Part shown: positions 1 through 14,416 of the stretch, piece after piece
How the letters are laid out: each line of letters starts with the position of its first letter
Numbering within the stretch: position 1 is the first letter of the stretch
DNA from: Epiperipatus broadwayi
Lineage: Eukaryota > Onychophora > Udeonychophora > Euonychophora > Peripatidae
Reading direction: 5' to 3'
Assembly (NCBI GenBank): GCA_028023455.1
Contig: JAQFVV010013362.1
Coordinates: 62,001 to 126,000 of the forward strand
Length of the DNA: 64,000 nt
Notes under the pieces: generated by a model
The model's input: the letters and a program-made list of their open reading frames with translations, nothing else
The model's database searches: none
What the model was told of the DNA's origin: nothing
Made by a program: the position numbers and the translations under genes

Positions 1-234
1 TGCAGATTATTTTAATGCAATTTTGAAGTTATGTGATTCATGTTTCTTCTAATATATTTCATATTTCACTGTATTTATTAGATATCAAGAAATTTAAATT
101 ATTAATAAATTATTTTGACTTGAAGTACTTTTTTAAAAAAATATAACATTATATTAACAGCTAACATGAATGTGGCCTGAAGCTGTATTTAGAATGTTAG
201 CTTCCATGAAAATAACATACTTATACTAATGAGT

Positions 235-425
<191 letters not shown>

Positions 426-1488
426 GATTTATTCTTACATATAAAAAATATAGCAATAAATATTCAAAAATTTTAAACTTTTAAAACATATTTTGTTAGA
501 TATAACAGAAATAATATTTTAGATTTTTAAAATAAATAAAGAAGATTTTATTGATTTTGAAAATTGAAAGCAATATTTCCAAAATCTTTTTGTTTTGATT
601 TTGATCTCATTTTTAAATATAAAAACAGAAAACCATTAACACAGCACAAGACTGAAAGTGGTGCTAGTTGTACATCACATCACAAATCTGATTTTTTACC
701 AGTTTGCAAATGAACACATATTGTCAAATAGTGGTAATGATTAAAATATGTATGAAAAAATGTAAAATTAAATACTGTAGTTAATAAAAAAAAGTAAAAA
801 AAGTTTGTCTTGTATTATTTTTTTTCAAATATTTGAAATTTTTTATTAGTCATACTTTATTTCCTTATTTTTTTTAATGTGAATTTTAAAGTAATTTTTC
901 CTTGTTGCTTTGTTTTATGCAATTTCTGAAAATTACAGAACCTATGCCCCATTTTTCAAGGTAAGTTGAGTTTATTTTTGTGCAATTTCTTTTGTGCACA
1001 TTTTCCAAGGAACCTATCTACCCCATAAAATGAGACACAGTTGTACTTAAATAAATTGTAGTGCCTCATTATTGTTAGCATTTGTCATTATTTTACAATC
1101 ACTAATTTAATTAGAATATGATAGAGTCTCATGTGTCTAGTTGATTTTAACAGGCTATAAAAAGAAAATGTTTATTCTGTGATGTCATAATGTAAAGATC
1201 CCATGCAAATTGCCCTTGGGTGATTTGCATTTGAGCTGAAAATTTTATCAGTTACAATATCATTTCAATATATACATATATATCATAAACATAATTACTT
1301 CATTTACTAAATTTATAAAAAAATTGTATATTTATAAATCTATTTGTGTAAGAAAATTAAAAAAAAAAATGTTTTTGTCATTATGTTATTGTTAAGATAT
1401 CAAAGTATTTTGATGCTAACATACAGTATTAATAGTTTTATTATTATGATTAATTTATTAACTGAAATTTTTAATTAATGTATTTCAG
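426..1488. other. AT-rich non-coding stretch
   Basis: No ORF, RNA gene or repeat that I can recognise. It runs up to the polypyrimidine/AG acceptor of the first P4HA-like exon and is probably intron. Confidence 0.5.
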
Positions 1489-1662
1489 AATCAATTCGAG
1501 ATTTTAAAAAGAAGTCAAAGGAACTCATAATGCCTAGTGATGATGATTTAAATGGTGTAGTGATAGGAATTTATTGACTGAATAATTTTTACAACTTAAA
1601 TGTTTCTAACATTGCTAAGGGGTTTATTTATGAAGGAATTAATATTTCTACCCATTTAATAG
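1489..1662 (+). pseudogene. P4HA-like exon A (prolyl 4-hydroxylase alpha, N-terminal part), in-frame TGA
   Basis: An exon-like block preceded by TATTTCAG and followed by the donor G|GTATTT. The frame starting at TCA (1491) reads PSDDDLNGVVIGIY, then TGA at 1575-1577, then LNNFYNLNVSNIAKG. This matches the P4HA pattern of an acidic 'DLNGAA..AL' helix, 'RLQDTYNL' and 'VSDIANG' just before the peptide-substrate-binding domain. Family knowledge: P4HA is the catalytic subunit of the ER collagen prolyl 4-hydroxylase, and this part lies in its N-terminal region. The TGA stands where family members usually have Arg, consistent with CGA to TGA. The exon ends after the first base of a codon, which fits the start of exon B. 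The break suggests a pseudogene, or an error in this sequence. The family call is fairly secure; functionality is not. Confidence 0.68.
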
Positions 1663-1718
1663 GTATTTTATGCCTCCATATATACTTATAATAATAAAAT
1701 GTCAAGTACTTATGTATT

Positions 1719-1934
<216 letters not shown>

Positions 1935-2003
1935 TTTATCCAATTATATTCATATCCATATAGTTATACTTCTATATTATATTTACATACTCTTCATTCT
2001 AGA

Positions 2004-2163
2004 TATTAATGTAAAATAACATTCATAGATAGTTTAAACCTACAATTTTATCAATATTATTGTACAGAGTATAATGTCTACGCTTAACGCGAAAGTATAC
2101 TAGATACAATAATATTATTAAAATTATTTTTAAACACTATATGAATATTATTTTACATTAATA
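2004..2163. repeat. Small inverted-repeat element (MITE-like)
   Basis: The ends are inverted copies: TATTAATGTAAAATAACATT at the left, and a right end reading ATTATTTTACATTAATA. Inside, AATATTATTGTA also pairs with TACAATAATATT. The whole 160 bp folds as one imperfect hairpin. No coding capacity. Confidence 0.55.
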
Positions 2164-2164
2164 T

Positions 2165-3816
2165 ATACATCTAAATGGACTATCTAATTTTTATTTATCT
2201 ACATATCTAAACCATTCACTTTCAGCTATCCACTATTTATATAGTTTATCTAACCAATCCTTTATATCTCGATTTATGTATCTCTTTCTCTACCTACTCA
2301 TCTATTCATCTATTACATATTTCTCTAATTATCCATTTCTCAATAAATTTCTCTTTTTATGCCTAACTATCTCTGTATTAAATTATTTATTTTTCTATTT
2401 TATTATCTAATTATCTATCTTTTACTTTATCAATTCGATCAATATTTCATTAATAAACAAAAATCAGATAAATTAATCTTTAACTGGGGTTTAAAATTTA
2501 TAACTGGGCTAGATATAATCTCTAGTTTAGAAAAATATTAGTAATACTCATTATTATATTTATCTGAGGTGGATGATATCAAAGTTGTGAGTGGAATGAG
2601 TTTGACAATGGTAAATAAAAATGTAACAACTTACTATAGATAAATATTCTTCATATATATATATATAAAATTAAGAGCGTGCTAATAGTTCTAAACAAGC
2701 TTTTTTTTTTTTTTATGATAAATGCTATTACAAGAGGAGGCATTCAAATCATTTTTATCTTGAATTGTCCCCATATGTATATATATATATATATATATGA
2801 GAGATAGTGACTGATGAGTGCTGATTCAGATGAAGTGCATCTTGGGGGTTAGATGTCTTTTATTGTATTTATATTTATATGATTTTAAAAAGAATGGGTT
2901 AGTATAGAGGTTGTTTAATATATCTATATATCACAAATGATACCTGAAATGGAAGAGGAAGTAGACGTTATGGCAAACTGTCAATAAATGTATACACTAA
3001 GAAATCTAAACAAATTCACACATAATTATATTTTATGCAAACAATTTTAATAACTTTCCATTTATTGTTCGATTTGATTTATTACATTAAGTTAAATTAC
3101 CAAAATAAATATTGTATTTCAGACATCATAAAATAAAAACAATATATTCAAAATATTCACTAAATGCCAAAATAAAAAAAATACATATATTTTATGTTAG
3201 TAATTCAATTGTTAGACTTCTTTACTTTTTTCTTTAGATAATACCATGAATAAAACATTTTTAATATGGTAAGTGATTTGATGAGATAATTTTATTATAA
3301 TTCTCAATAGTTATTTAATAATAATTTGTTTAATTAATTTACTGATATTTGAGCATATGATAAGAAAAAAAATTGTACCAAAATAGAACATTTATAGCTG
3401 GCAAGCAATTAAATATGAATAATAATCAACTACTAAAAATTGAAGAATGTATGGTTGCTTCAGGAACATAACTGTTAATAAACGAGGAAAAGAATTATTT
3501 ACACTAACAATGTTGATACATATTTTTCCAAAGAAGGTATCTATTAGCATGTTTATAGATACAATAAAATACATAATAAGAGATCAACAACTTCCTTAAT
3601 ATGTCATATCATCCAAGCATAATAGGATACCTCCACAACACTGTAAAACACTAATGACTCCCCAATACAATAATCCCAGTATAAAATGAAAAACCATGTA
3701 TATCCAATGGGAAATTCATAGCTGTAAAATAGGCACACCCACCATGAACACTTAGCTTTATTTAATACTCATTCTCCCAGATTCACTAAATTATCATTCG
3801 CAATGATAACATACTG

Positions 3817-3819
<3 letters not shown>
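2165..3819. other. Intronic AT-rich stretch with short repeats
   Basis: Non-coding. It contains short (TA)n runs near 2660 and 2778. Around 2680-2770 there is a fragment of the GTGCTAATAG/TAAATGCTA repeat found complete near 30.1 kb. A diverged 'actgatgagtgctgat' segment follows near 2808 and resembles the one at 11640-11770. No gene seen. Confidence 0.4.

Positions 3820-3858
<39 letters not shown>
3820..3858. repeat. (TA)n run, insertion target of the solo LTR
   Basis: A (TA)n run directly abutting the reversed LTR end at 3859. The last four bases are ATAT, matching ATAT at 8169-8172 on the other side. Confidence 0.85.
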
Positions 3859-3861
<3 letters not shown>

Positions 3862-6800
3862 ACCCTCACTTCTCGATATATGATATAATTTAAAATATGA
3901 CTAGATCAATTAAATCATTATGCTCGGCTAAAATATGTACAATTATCTTTAATATATTTTTATAATATTATAACTTATCAAATTTATTACAAACTCATCA
4001 AAAATTAATATAGTTCAATATTATGTACTAATTAAATAAATATTTATTAAAATCATGAGACTGTGAAGTGAAGTTACAATTGGTAATCAGATTTACATTG
4101 AGTCAATGTCTTTCCAAGACACTGTCTTAATGGCATAAGAATACTATTACCTCTCATTATCTCATTACTAACTCTACAGCACTCTTATGACTTTTATAAA
4201 TGAACTATCTTTAATAATAATAGATAAATACATCTCAATCTCTTGTTAAGGAAATATAATTAAAATGATCTCAGGTTCTTCTAATTATCTTAAAGTAATA
4301 ATAATTCGTGCAAATAAGAATGATAAGGGATTTAATATCAAACCTAAATACACCTAACTTATCCTAATAACAATAACTAACAATAATAATCTTTAGTGTA
4401 TAGCTTAATCTTATCTATTTGATTATACCATTAATCACTAAGAAAATAAGTAAATCATATGCATGTCTTTCATTTCAATATAGTATCTTAATTTTAAAAT
4501 AGACTAAAATCTTATAATTTAACAATTTGTGGCAATAAATAATCTTATACTTTTATATTGTGCATTATAATTATTTTATGACCATTGTAATATTATATGT
4601 TAATGTCAATCAATTTCTATAAATTATATTAAGAAAATATTGTGTTTCTTTCTCAAATAATAAAATAATAAATTCATATTGTGCAAATATTATGTACATT
4701 CAAATTATCTGTTGTCAAATGCTGTGGTGTAAAATAATGAATTCAACACATCTTTTAAACAACTTAACAAATTTATTTACATCAACTTTAACAAATAATT
4801 TATTTACACTATTTACATTTAAATGGAACTAAAGAAAATAAACAAAAATAAGAAAAATAATAATACAAGTTTTTTTTACACTGTTACTATTTCCATAATC
4901 ATAAGTAGATAATTTATACATTTATTAAATGTTTTATCAATAACATTTAATTAAGTTTATGACTTTAATTTAAATAAACATCATTTGTTATCAATTAATA
5001 TAAGAAAAGGTTTATGTGAAATATCATTCATGTAGCATATATGTAAATAAATAGACTTTAATACTCAAATATTATTTCACTTAAGTCTTACTGTTATTTA
5101 TATTATAATGTACTAGTATGTATTAAATGTACCATTAATATTACTCAAAGATCAATTAATGTATAAACTGATATAACTTTGTAATATAATAACAATTATT
5201 GATTATCACTGTTTATTTCATTCCGATATAATGTCATACCACATGTCTTATCAAAATATGCAATACGTATATGTTCATTTAAAAATAACATTTTAAATTA
5301 TTCAACAATTTCAAATTTTATAAAGTATTATGTTAAATAAAATTCTATGATTCTTTTCTATTTAAATTATTACTCTTCTTTCCTTGCTATTCTTATTCTT
5401 TCTTAAAAAACTTCTATCTACAAATATCATTTTAACCTTATTTAATTTCAGAAAAACAAATGACCAATTTCAAAACAAAAATAATAACGATCCAAATTCT
5501 CTTATAGCTCATCCTCTATATACAATAAGCCTTCAATCAAGATATAAATTTCTATGTAAAATTAACTTTCTTATCTAATAAAAATAAAAAATAAAAATAT
5601 AGACTTTATATACTTCTTACTAACTTTAAAAGAAAAATAAATAACTTACGCTAATAAAATCTAATTCCTAATATTGTAACAAAAAACATTAAAATTTATT
5701 CAAGAAAGAATCATATAATTATTTCTAGGTTCTCATATTACGTTGTACTAAATTTACATCATCAATTTAAAATATGCATATTAAAATAAAACTGCTATTA
5801 TTAATCTTATGCGTGTATATTATTTAAACATTAATACATTCATTCAATAATCATATAACATTTGGTTGATCTAAAGAAAACATAGTAAATACATCAAATT
5901 ATTATTATTATTACGCAATTTTTACCATAAAATGATACTTCAATGTACAGTCCGTCACACGATGTCCTCCAAGATTTCAGTTTTACAAAATAATTTCACA
6001 TTTATACTCAACAATTATTCTTTAAAATATTATGTGTTGTATAATTATAAAATAAACTTTATGCAATAAAAAGTTATATTAGTATTTAGTTATTATTAAA
6101 AAAAAATGTAAATGTACCTTTCCTATCTTTAATAAATCAATAATTAATGAAATATTTATGTTAGTTAATAAATAAAACATATTACATAACATCCAACGGT
6201 GTTTTCTTTCACTATATTGTTCTTTTTCCTAGGCACAAATTTTCACCAAACATTACTTCCTTTTCCGGTACATCACGTGTTTTTAAAAGTTTTTATGAAA
6301 TAAATGAAAACGTTCTTTTTTTTTTAAAAAATAAAATAAAAGTCAAAGTCAGTTCCACCATAAACAAAATAAAATTAAAATAGTTTATAGGATCCATATT
6401 CATTTCTTTAAGGAAAAATTTTTAAAAGTTATTATTTTTAAAATTAATCTATAGTTTATAAAGTTCTTGTTTAATTATTTTAATTGATTTGGATATCCAC
6501 GTATATTTGCGCATTCCATAACAGATATTTAGGTAAGATTATTTTTAGAGTCTTCTATACTACCAGCGTTCAGACTTTAATAATATAATAATTTTTATTT
6601 ATAGGTATTTCTTTACCTGTTAAATTTCCAATTTATTTGCCTTTTAAAACTATTAAAATGTAGTCTTTTAAACCATAAAGACTTAACAAGGCAAATATTT
6701 ATACAATTACTGTTACATATTATATCTTTACCAATATATATATTTAAATTTATAATTTACAAATACTTGCTTCATAAAGAAGTATTTCTCATTTTTTTCA

Positions 6801-8168
6801 AATATCTATTTTATAAAAATTAACTACCATTAGCTTTTAAATTTATACAAAGTCCAATGTATTACTGTTAGGCATCTAATAACTCTCCTAGTCAATCCAG
6901 CGTTTGTTAAATTTTCAGTATAAAGTCTCCAATACATTTTATCCTTATACGATGCTTTCATGATTATTTGATAGTAAATTGAGCTTTGATCAAGACGATA
7001 GGAAATTATAATTAAAATTAACACTGCATATTTATCAATAAACTTTTATAAATTATTTTTAAAAAACTACTCTCTAATAATTTTAAAAACGATTTTGAGA
7101 GCGTCTATAATCACTTAGCTATTTCTAATAGCACCTTTTACTTTAAGAATTTCAATCACAAGTCCCCTCCGAACAATTGAACCTTGGTTTTATACCGGAA
7201 GAAAACTCCCACTTGATTGGTGAATTAAACAATCGACTTGCTAGCTTATTTACATATTTTACCAACAAGACAGAATTAAAAATAAATAATGACTTTTTTA
7301 ATATTTATTATTTATCACATTATTAAATTCTTAAATCAATCTTTATTGTTTATTTAAATCTATTAAACATTTTTAAAAACATTCTTTCTTACTTAATTTC
7401 ATTTTTAACTTTTATAAGATTATTTTTATAAACAAACTAAGTCTATTTTTATTCGTTATGTTTTAAAGCAGTATTTTTTAAAATCAGATTTAATATTTCA
7501 CATTAATTATTTTATTTTTATCTCATGATAGCCAAAATAATATTTATAAATTTTATAACAGAATTTTTTAAAATAGCTTTGCAACTTTACTAAAAAACTC
7601 CCAAGCATGTGTGTATGTGTCTAATTAACATCTGTTTTTTTTTACAACAAAGCTACAAACGCTTGTAATAATCTAAAAAATAAACTAACAATTCATTTTT
7701 TTTTAAAAATAAATATTTTTAAAATAAATAATATCTTATAACAATTTTTAAAATAATACTTCAATATTATTTAAATCAAATATTAATCTTCTATTATGTA
7801 CTACTAATAATTAAAATATTTATATTCATTTATTAAATATTAATTCTTATCAACAATAAATATATGCATTTAATTTTAACTTGTCTTTTAAAACTTTAAC
7901 TTTAAACATTTATTTATTAAATTTATTAATGCAGTATTGATCATGGCCAGTTTTCCCAACCATATATTATTACCAATCCTATTGTAACGTCTCTCTCAAA
8001 CATCAGCACAATTTTTACATATCAAATACTCATGAATTACTTTAGTTACATTTTTTTAAAAGATTATCATAAATAAAACTAACATCATATAGCTAAATAT
8101 ATCTTAAATTTAAAATTTTTTAAATAGATTGATACATCAATTTATGGAGACCCATACAAAAGGGCACA
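3859..8168 (-). mobile_element. Solo LTR (4.3 kb) of the giant-LTR retrotransposon, reversed and diverged
   Basis: On the minus strand this begins TGTGCCCTTTTGTATGGGTC at 8168 and ends GAGGGTACA at 3859, the same TG...CA ends as the two LTRs at 13446 and 21147. Landmarks align along its length: the ACCAATCA and TTCCGGTATAAAA promoter block (minus strand of 7188-7220), the A/T-rich body, and the terminal 'cgagaagt.agggtaca'. It is visibly more diverged than the other two LTRs are from each other. No internal region or partner LTR adjoins it, so it is a solo LTR left by recombination of an older insertion. Both flanks are AT dinucleotide runs. Confidence 0.85.
7188..7220 (-). promoter_or_regulatory. 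CCAAT and TATA boxes of the solo LTR
   Basis: On the minus strand CCAATCA is followed about 25 bp later by CCGGTATAAAA. The same pair is kept in the other two LTRs although the surrounding sequence has diverged. Confidence 0.55.
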
Positions 8169-8190
8169 ATATATATATACACACACACAA

Positions 8191-11100
8191 TGAATCGAGT
8201 AGAATCCTGCCACCCATTGTCAATCTATAAATTGTTTATATTCAAGCAGGGAAATATAAGTAAAATACACAAACTTTAGGTTCATATTATTAAAATTCTT
8301 TTCTCTTTAAAGTCAATATTGGTTGAATGGGCTGTTGAAATATTCTGAAATGATATAAAATTAATAAACTAAAATATAATGATGTTTAGCATATTTTTAG
8401 AATAAATAATAATAAGTTTTATCATCACAATATTAAAGTTCAATATTACAATTATATCATTTAATACCTTTGAAAACAAATAATTATGTACTTTAATCAT
8501 CAACAACCAAGATATATCCACCTTTTAAGATTAAATACCAATATTACCTAACCTTCATTTTAATTACCCCATAAATTACCATAGCATACAATATAACACA
8601 AAACGTATGTATAACTATTAAATATAAAACGTAATATATATATATATTAAAAGGCCAGATTGTATCAATAAGCGAGATGATACATGTAAACTTCCTCCTA
8701 TTTGGAAAGATTTTTTTAAAAAACATTCCTAAATTTAAAATTTTTTGCTATTGGTGGAATTTTAACAGTTTATTCAAATCAGTGATTGTAGCGCCTCTAC
8801 AACCGTCTTTCTACCTTTTATAACTCTGTGGATGGCTTGTGTGACCAAGTCGAAACGTCAGTTTATTAATATTAAAAGTTTTTAACACGGATGAACCCGC
8901 AAAATATGTATTTTATATATATTATACCAACACACACTCTTTAACTTCACACTATCTTGCACAAGATACCCAAAATAATACTCAACGCTTAAAATAAAAT
9001 TGGCATTTATAGGTCGAATATTATTAAGTTCTTGCTTTCCACTTCTATATTCTCATTGCATTATAAATATTCCTAGGAAAAACTTAGATATACAAATATC
9101 TTCAGTCAATCATCCATAATTTACGAAGTACAAACCTCACCGAATATTTCATATCTCCAAATAACTCCTAATATAATTATACGATTGTAGAGTCTTCTGG
9201 AAAATAAGTTAATAATTCTTGGATTATTTTCCATCCAATACATCACCATTTAAAATAAAAATGTACTCCATCCATAATACAATAAATAACTTCAGGTCAA
9301 TTGTTTAACTTTATCAAACATATAATTTTACATTTCCATTAATAGCTGGCTTTCGCAAATAAATTCTAAACATTATCAATATATCCAAATAGACTTTCAG
9401 GATGCCACAAATAATTTAATGAATAATTTTATCTTAGTGACAATAATTTCCAAAGTCTAATATATACATAATTTCATGATTTCACTCACAACTGGAGATC
9501 TATGATTAATTCTAAACATCGCTGATATATCCAGATTACCTTTAATAAATTCCTCAAATAATGATAAATGAGTTTATCCAAGCAATAAAGATGTTTGAAG
9601 CATGATACATAATTTAGCAACTTCACTAACAACAAAATATAAGCATTGTCCATATTCAACTAGTACGTAAATGAATTTATCCAAGCAGCATGAGATCTGA
9701 AGCGTGATGTAGATTAATATGAAAGAATATTATTAAATTAGTAATATTCCTTTTAAATTTAACAGCACTTTAAACATGAACCAGAAATTTAATTTATTTA
9801 TTCCATTTTCTCTTCCTTTACACTAATTTTCTCAGTATTGTTAAATACTGTAATGAATTTTATAATAATGACGAATATTGTTTTTTCCGGTCATACATTG
9901 AAAAGAGTCAAAGCGAATGTTCCGTAGGACAGGGATTTTGAGCTTTTACTATTCATAATAAATGAACACACACTAATTTTAAACAATAAAATTAATATTA
10001 CAAATTCGTTTTCTTTAAAGAGATTTTATTTTATTTTTTATTTTTATTTACATCTTATAATACAACATACTTCCCTCCCATTTGCATATCTTAAAACTAG
10101 ACAATTCAGCAATAAAAAAAAAAAAAAATAGTACTTCGGAGAATTTACAACTTATCGATTATTTAAACTGGATTAAACTTAGTTTAAATGACTTTCAAAT
10201 CTAATAAACTATTTTTATATATTTCACCCTTTTAATAAACCAATATATAATTATATCAAATTTTAAACTACATTATGAAAAACTACAGGAAAATTTAATT
10301 ATTGGTATGATTAATTTCAATTGCACTAATTAACCTCACCTTAAATTATGACATACTGAAACGTCAATCATTAAAATCAATTTATAATATCAAAATAATA
10401 TACTAGATTTTTTTCTTCAATTGCATATTAATATAACTTACTTTGAATTTATAAAAAAATTAAAATGTTTCCTTTTTTTTTTTTTTCAAAAACACTACAA
10501 ATGCCAATCGATCTATTCCCAGTGGAGTTGGGTAATAAGGTTACTATATATATGTGTATATATATATAAGATTTTGCTTATTAAAATCAAGTTTCCACAT
10601 GAACTTTACATACTTTCTTCATCGAAATATTATAACTTTATTTGTAATAAAATGTTGGTAATGTTCAAGCTAGGGATCTAAATACGTTTTTTCTAGATGA
10701 TGATTAGATATATTTCATAAAACATTATGTTACTTCAAATATTAATATCTATCTTTTTTTTACCTTATACAACTTTCAATTGGAATCATATGACAAAAAA
10801 AAAGTCATTCAAAATGACAAGAAGTCCTATCCATTACTGAAAAGACTTCACTAAAATATTTGCAAAAAAAAAAAAAATGTAATGAAAGACAAAATATGCA
10901 TAAAAATAATAACCATTTTTATTTCAGGTATTTTTTAAATGTACCCATATGTCAAGAAAGTTTAAAATTAATACAGAAAAATTCATACACTATTGTAACT
11001 TACATTACTTTGTGCATATGTGCTGCTGTTGTGAATACATATGTATCAATATATTTATTAATATATTTAAAATCATGATGTATTATGACATTTAGCTCTT

Positions 11101-13429
11101 TGTAACTTAAACTTCTAATTTTTATTTGATGCTTCAACTAGTTATTCATCATGGAATGAAAATATTTTAATTCGGAAGACATACTTCACAGTGCAATTCA
11201 TCATTTTTACTTCTATTATCTATATATATTAATTCATAACTCTTCATATTTACAATTATGTGTGTAAGAAAATATAATGAAAATTGTTCATGTCTTAAAC
11301 CAGATAAAACAGAAAACTTTAACTAGGATATAAACAAGCGATCATTAATTAAAAGTGGCAGTGCAATATGTCACGTGATATGTTATGAAAATAGCATTTC
11401 TCTAATCTACATTAATCTAAAAGTTTAAATGAACAAGGTTCTATACATGAATGGTCAGAGTGAATTAAAATCAGCATGAGCATGACAATAATATTGGCAT
11501 TAACAAGAGATTTTGGTGTTCCATTATCAGATTTTCAATGGTATGAATGATTGAAAAATTGGAGGGTTGAATAGATTGAAGTATGTCCATTAAAGTGTGA
11601 TGATCTGCTATATTAATATAAATGTAGCACTGATTATATATATATATATGTGTGGGAGATAATGACCTGGACCAATTGATGAGTAGTGTATCAGGATGAA
11701 ATATGTATATTGGAGATCATTTATCCTTTTCACATGTGTATAATCATGTGTAATGCACATCATATTGATTGGCTATCACAAACACTTGCTTAGGCAGAAA
11801 AAATGCTGACAAGATATATGGATGCATCCATAATCAAAACACTTGTATTTAGTAAGATTATATTATTTTCAGAACTCACAAAATAAGAGTATTTCACATT
11901 GCATGAGCATACACTAGCTCAGTTTGATGATTATAATATAGATTAGTACACATTAAATTTAAAATAATTGCATTAAAAACAGCTATTCTTCCAAATATAT
12001 TCATTAAAAATTGATGTTTATTAAAAGAATGTATCATACTAAATTGCAACATCTATTAAATATTAAAATTAAAAATTTGAATTTTCACAACATTTTACTG
12101 AAGAACGTGATTCTTTTAAAGAATTTGTTATGGATACAAGTAAATTTATTATTAGACTCACTAAAAAGAATTAAGACGTTTTTTTCTGATAATGATCACA
12201 TTATTAATGATTTAATTAAAAAAAAAACATATGGAGTTTTCTGCTTGACATAATAATAGATCTTAAGAAATATGAAGATCTGAAAGCAGAAGTTCAATGC
12301 CTTTGTGAAAAGATTTAGAATTAATTGCTAGATTGACATGTAAAGATGATATGGTCATTCACTTATCATAGTTATTCTAGATCTTTTTAAAACATTGAAA
12401 GCAACATATATCTATAAGACATAATTTCACAATCTTATAGTTTTTAATAGTTTTTGACTGTTTAGTTGAGTGAGAAATCTGTGTGTTTATTGATTGGTTA
12501 TTTGTCTGGCATCGGTAGATTTCCTTCTTTTACGGATGAACAATAGAAATATTAAAGATAACTAGATGGAGCAACAATGATTTCTCCTTTATGCTAGAGC
12601 ATATTTCAGTATAAAAATAGACAATATTAACCCATCCTTTCAGAAGCAGTTACGCAAACTATGAGATGGATAATTGGAGCTTTTATCAAGTCGTTCTTGG
12701 GAATCCAACTATATACTTATGTCATCATTACATATGTAAATAGTAATAAAATATTCACAATATACCTTTATTTTATATTTAGATTTGTGAGATATGCTAT
12801 CAAATGATGGCTTTCATTATAAAGTTCTTCAATTCACTCTCCATCTCTCTGCCAAGAAAATATACTCTTGATAAATAAATTATTGTCACAGATTGTTTGT
12901 CATACATGTTTTTGAAAAATAAATTAGCTACCTCTATCCGATTCTATTTCTCTGTCATATTTATCAAAAAAGAAATTAGTTACTTCTATCCAATTATTAT
13001 CAAGGGGTTGTTTTCTTAAAAACACAATAAAGAAAACTGTTAATGATGATTCATAAGAAATGAGAATGGAAAACAGTAAAAAATAAGAATAATATTAATT
13101 TTTTGGTAATTCAAATTTATTTTAGAACACAGTGTTTTATATACATGAAAGTTAATTAACTTGATATTTTTGTCATCTAGTTAATAATTTTGGTTTGATT
13201 TGAATCTGTTTTATATCCTTTTTTCATTATAATTTTTAATTTTAAATAGTTAACAATTTTTGTATACATATGCAATATTTATTTGAGAGAAAATGCAACA
13301 TTATTCACACACACACACGGTCAGAATAAAACAACTATTCTTTTGAGTATTTAAAATAAATAAAAAATGCAATTATTATTTACAATCATTATATAACATC
13401 TGATGCTTGTTTCTGGCAGTGCACTTCTA
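8191..13429. other. Intronic stretch, no gene recognised
   Basis: AT-rich and mostly featureless. It contains a decayed hammerhead-like motif (8826-8856) and degenerate ~140-bp tandem copies around 9350-9720, where 'ATCCAAGCA' and 'TAATTCTAAACAT' recur. A diverged copy of the 2.8-kb repeat lies at about 11640-11770. Weak duplication around 12900-12990 and an (AC) run at 13303 are also present. Short ORFs here resemble nothing known to me. Confidence 0.4.
8826..8856 (+). ncRNA. Decayed hammerhead-like core
   Basis: CTGTGGA, then a potential stem, then GAAACGTCAG. This resembles CTGANGA-stem-GAAAC, but one conserved core base is changed. Weak taken alone. Confidence 0.2.
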
Positions 13430-14382
13430 CAATATATATATATATTGTGCCCTTTTGTATGGGTCACCATCTAATTTTGTGCTAATCTATTAAAAATTTT
13501 AAATTTAAGATATATTTGAATATGTGATGTTAATTTTGCTTAAGGTAATATTTCAAAAAGGTTTAATTAAAGCAATCTATGAGTATTTGATGTGTAAAAT
13601 TGTGCTGATATTGAGAGAGACATTTTAAGTGATGATGATTATAATATATAGTTGGAAAAATGGCCATAATCAATACTGCATTAATATATTTAATAAATAG
13701 GTATGTAAAGCTAAAAGTGTTTAAAAGACAAGTTAAAATTAAATGCATATGTTTGTTGTTGATAAAATAATATTATAAGAGAATATAAATATTTTAATTA
13801 TTGTAAGTACTTAAATAGAAGATTGATATTTGATTTTAATAATATTGAATAATTGTTTTAAAATCTATTATAATATCTTATTTATTTAAAAATATTTATT
13901 TTAAAAAAAAAATGCAATTGTTAGTTTATTCTTAGACGACGATAAGCGTTTCTTGTGTTGTAGAGAACAGATGTTATTTAAATATACATAAACATGCTTG
14001 GAAGTTATTTAGCAAAGTTGCAAAAATATTTTAAAAAATCATGTTGTAAAATTTATAAATAATACATGAGTTATCACGAGATAAAAATAAAGATATTCAA
14101 TGTAAAATATTAAATCTGATTTTAAAATATTGTTTTAAAAATATCACGTATAAAAAAAGACTTAGTGTATTTTAAATAGTCTTATAAAAGTTTAAATTAA
14201 AATCAAGTAGAATAATATATTTTTTTTTAAAAGTGTTTAATGGATTTAAATAAACGATAAGAATTATTTAAAAATGTAATAATGTAATAAATATTAAATA
14301 TTAAATAAGTCATTATTTATTTTTAATTTTGTGTTGTTGGTAAAATATGTAAATAAGCCAGCAAAGTTGATTGTTTAATCTA

Positions 14383-14416
14383 CCAATCAAATGGGAAGTT
14401 TCTTCCGGTATAAAAG
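14383..14416 (+). promoter_or_regulatory. LTR core promoter: CCAAT box and TATAAAAG
   Basis: CCAATCA at 14383 and TTCCGGTATAAAAGC with the TATA box at 14409-14416. It is conserved in sequence and spacing in all three LTR copies of the window. Transcription would start near 14435-14445. That gives a U3 of about 1 kb and leaves more than 3 kb for R plus U5. Confidence 0.6.

Noticed and set aside
938-961. Possible 22-bp micro-exon (ATTACAG | AACCTATGCCCC...CAAG | GTAAGT)
   Set aside because: Good acceptor and donor sequences, but no protein homology and too short to support.
2792-2870. Hammerhead-like core (CTGATGA ... GATGAAGTGC)
   Set aside because: The first box fits, but the helix and GAAA box are not clean and the copy at 11640-11770 does not preserve pairing.
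13563-13748. 61-aa frame found identically at 21446-21631
   Set aside because: Identity comes from the LTR duplication (inverted block in the 3' LTR); no family similarity.
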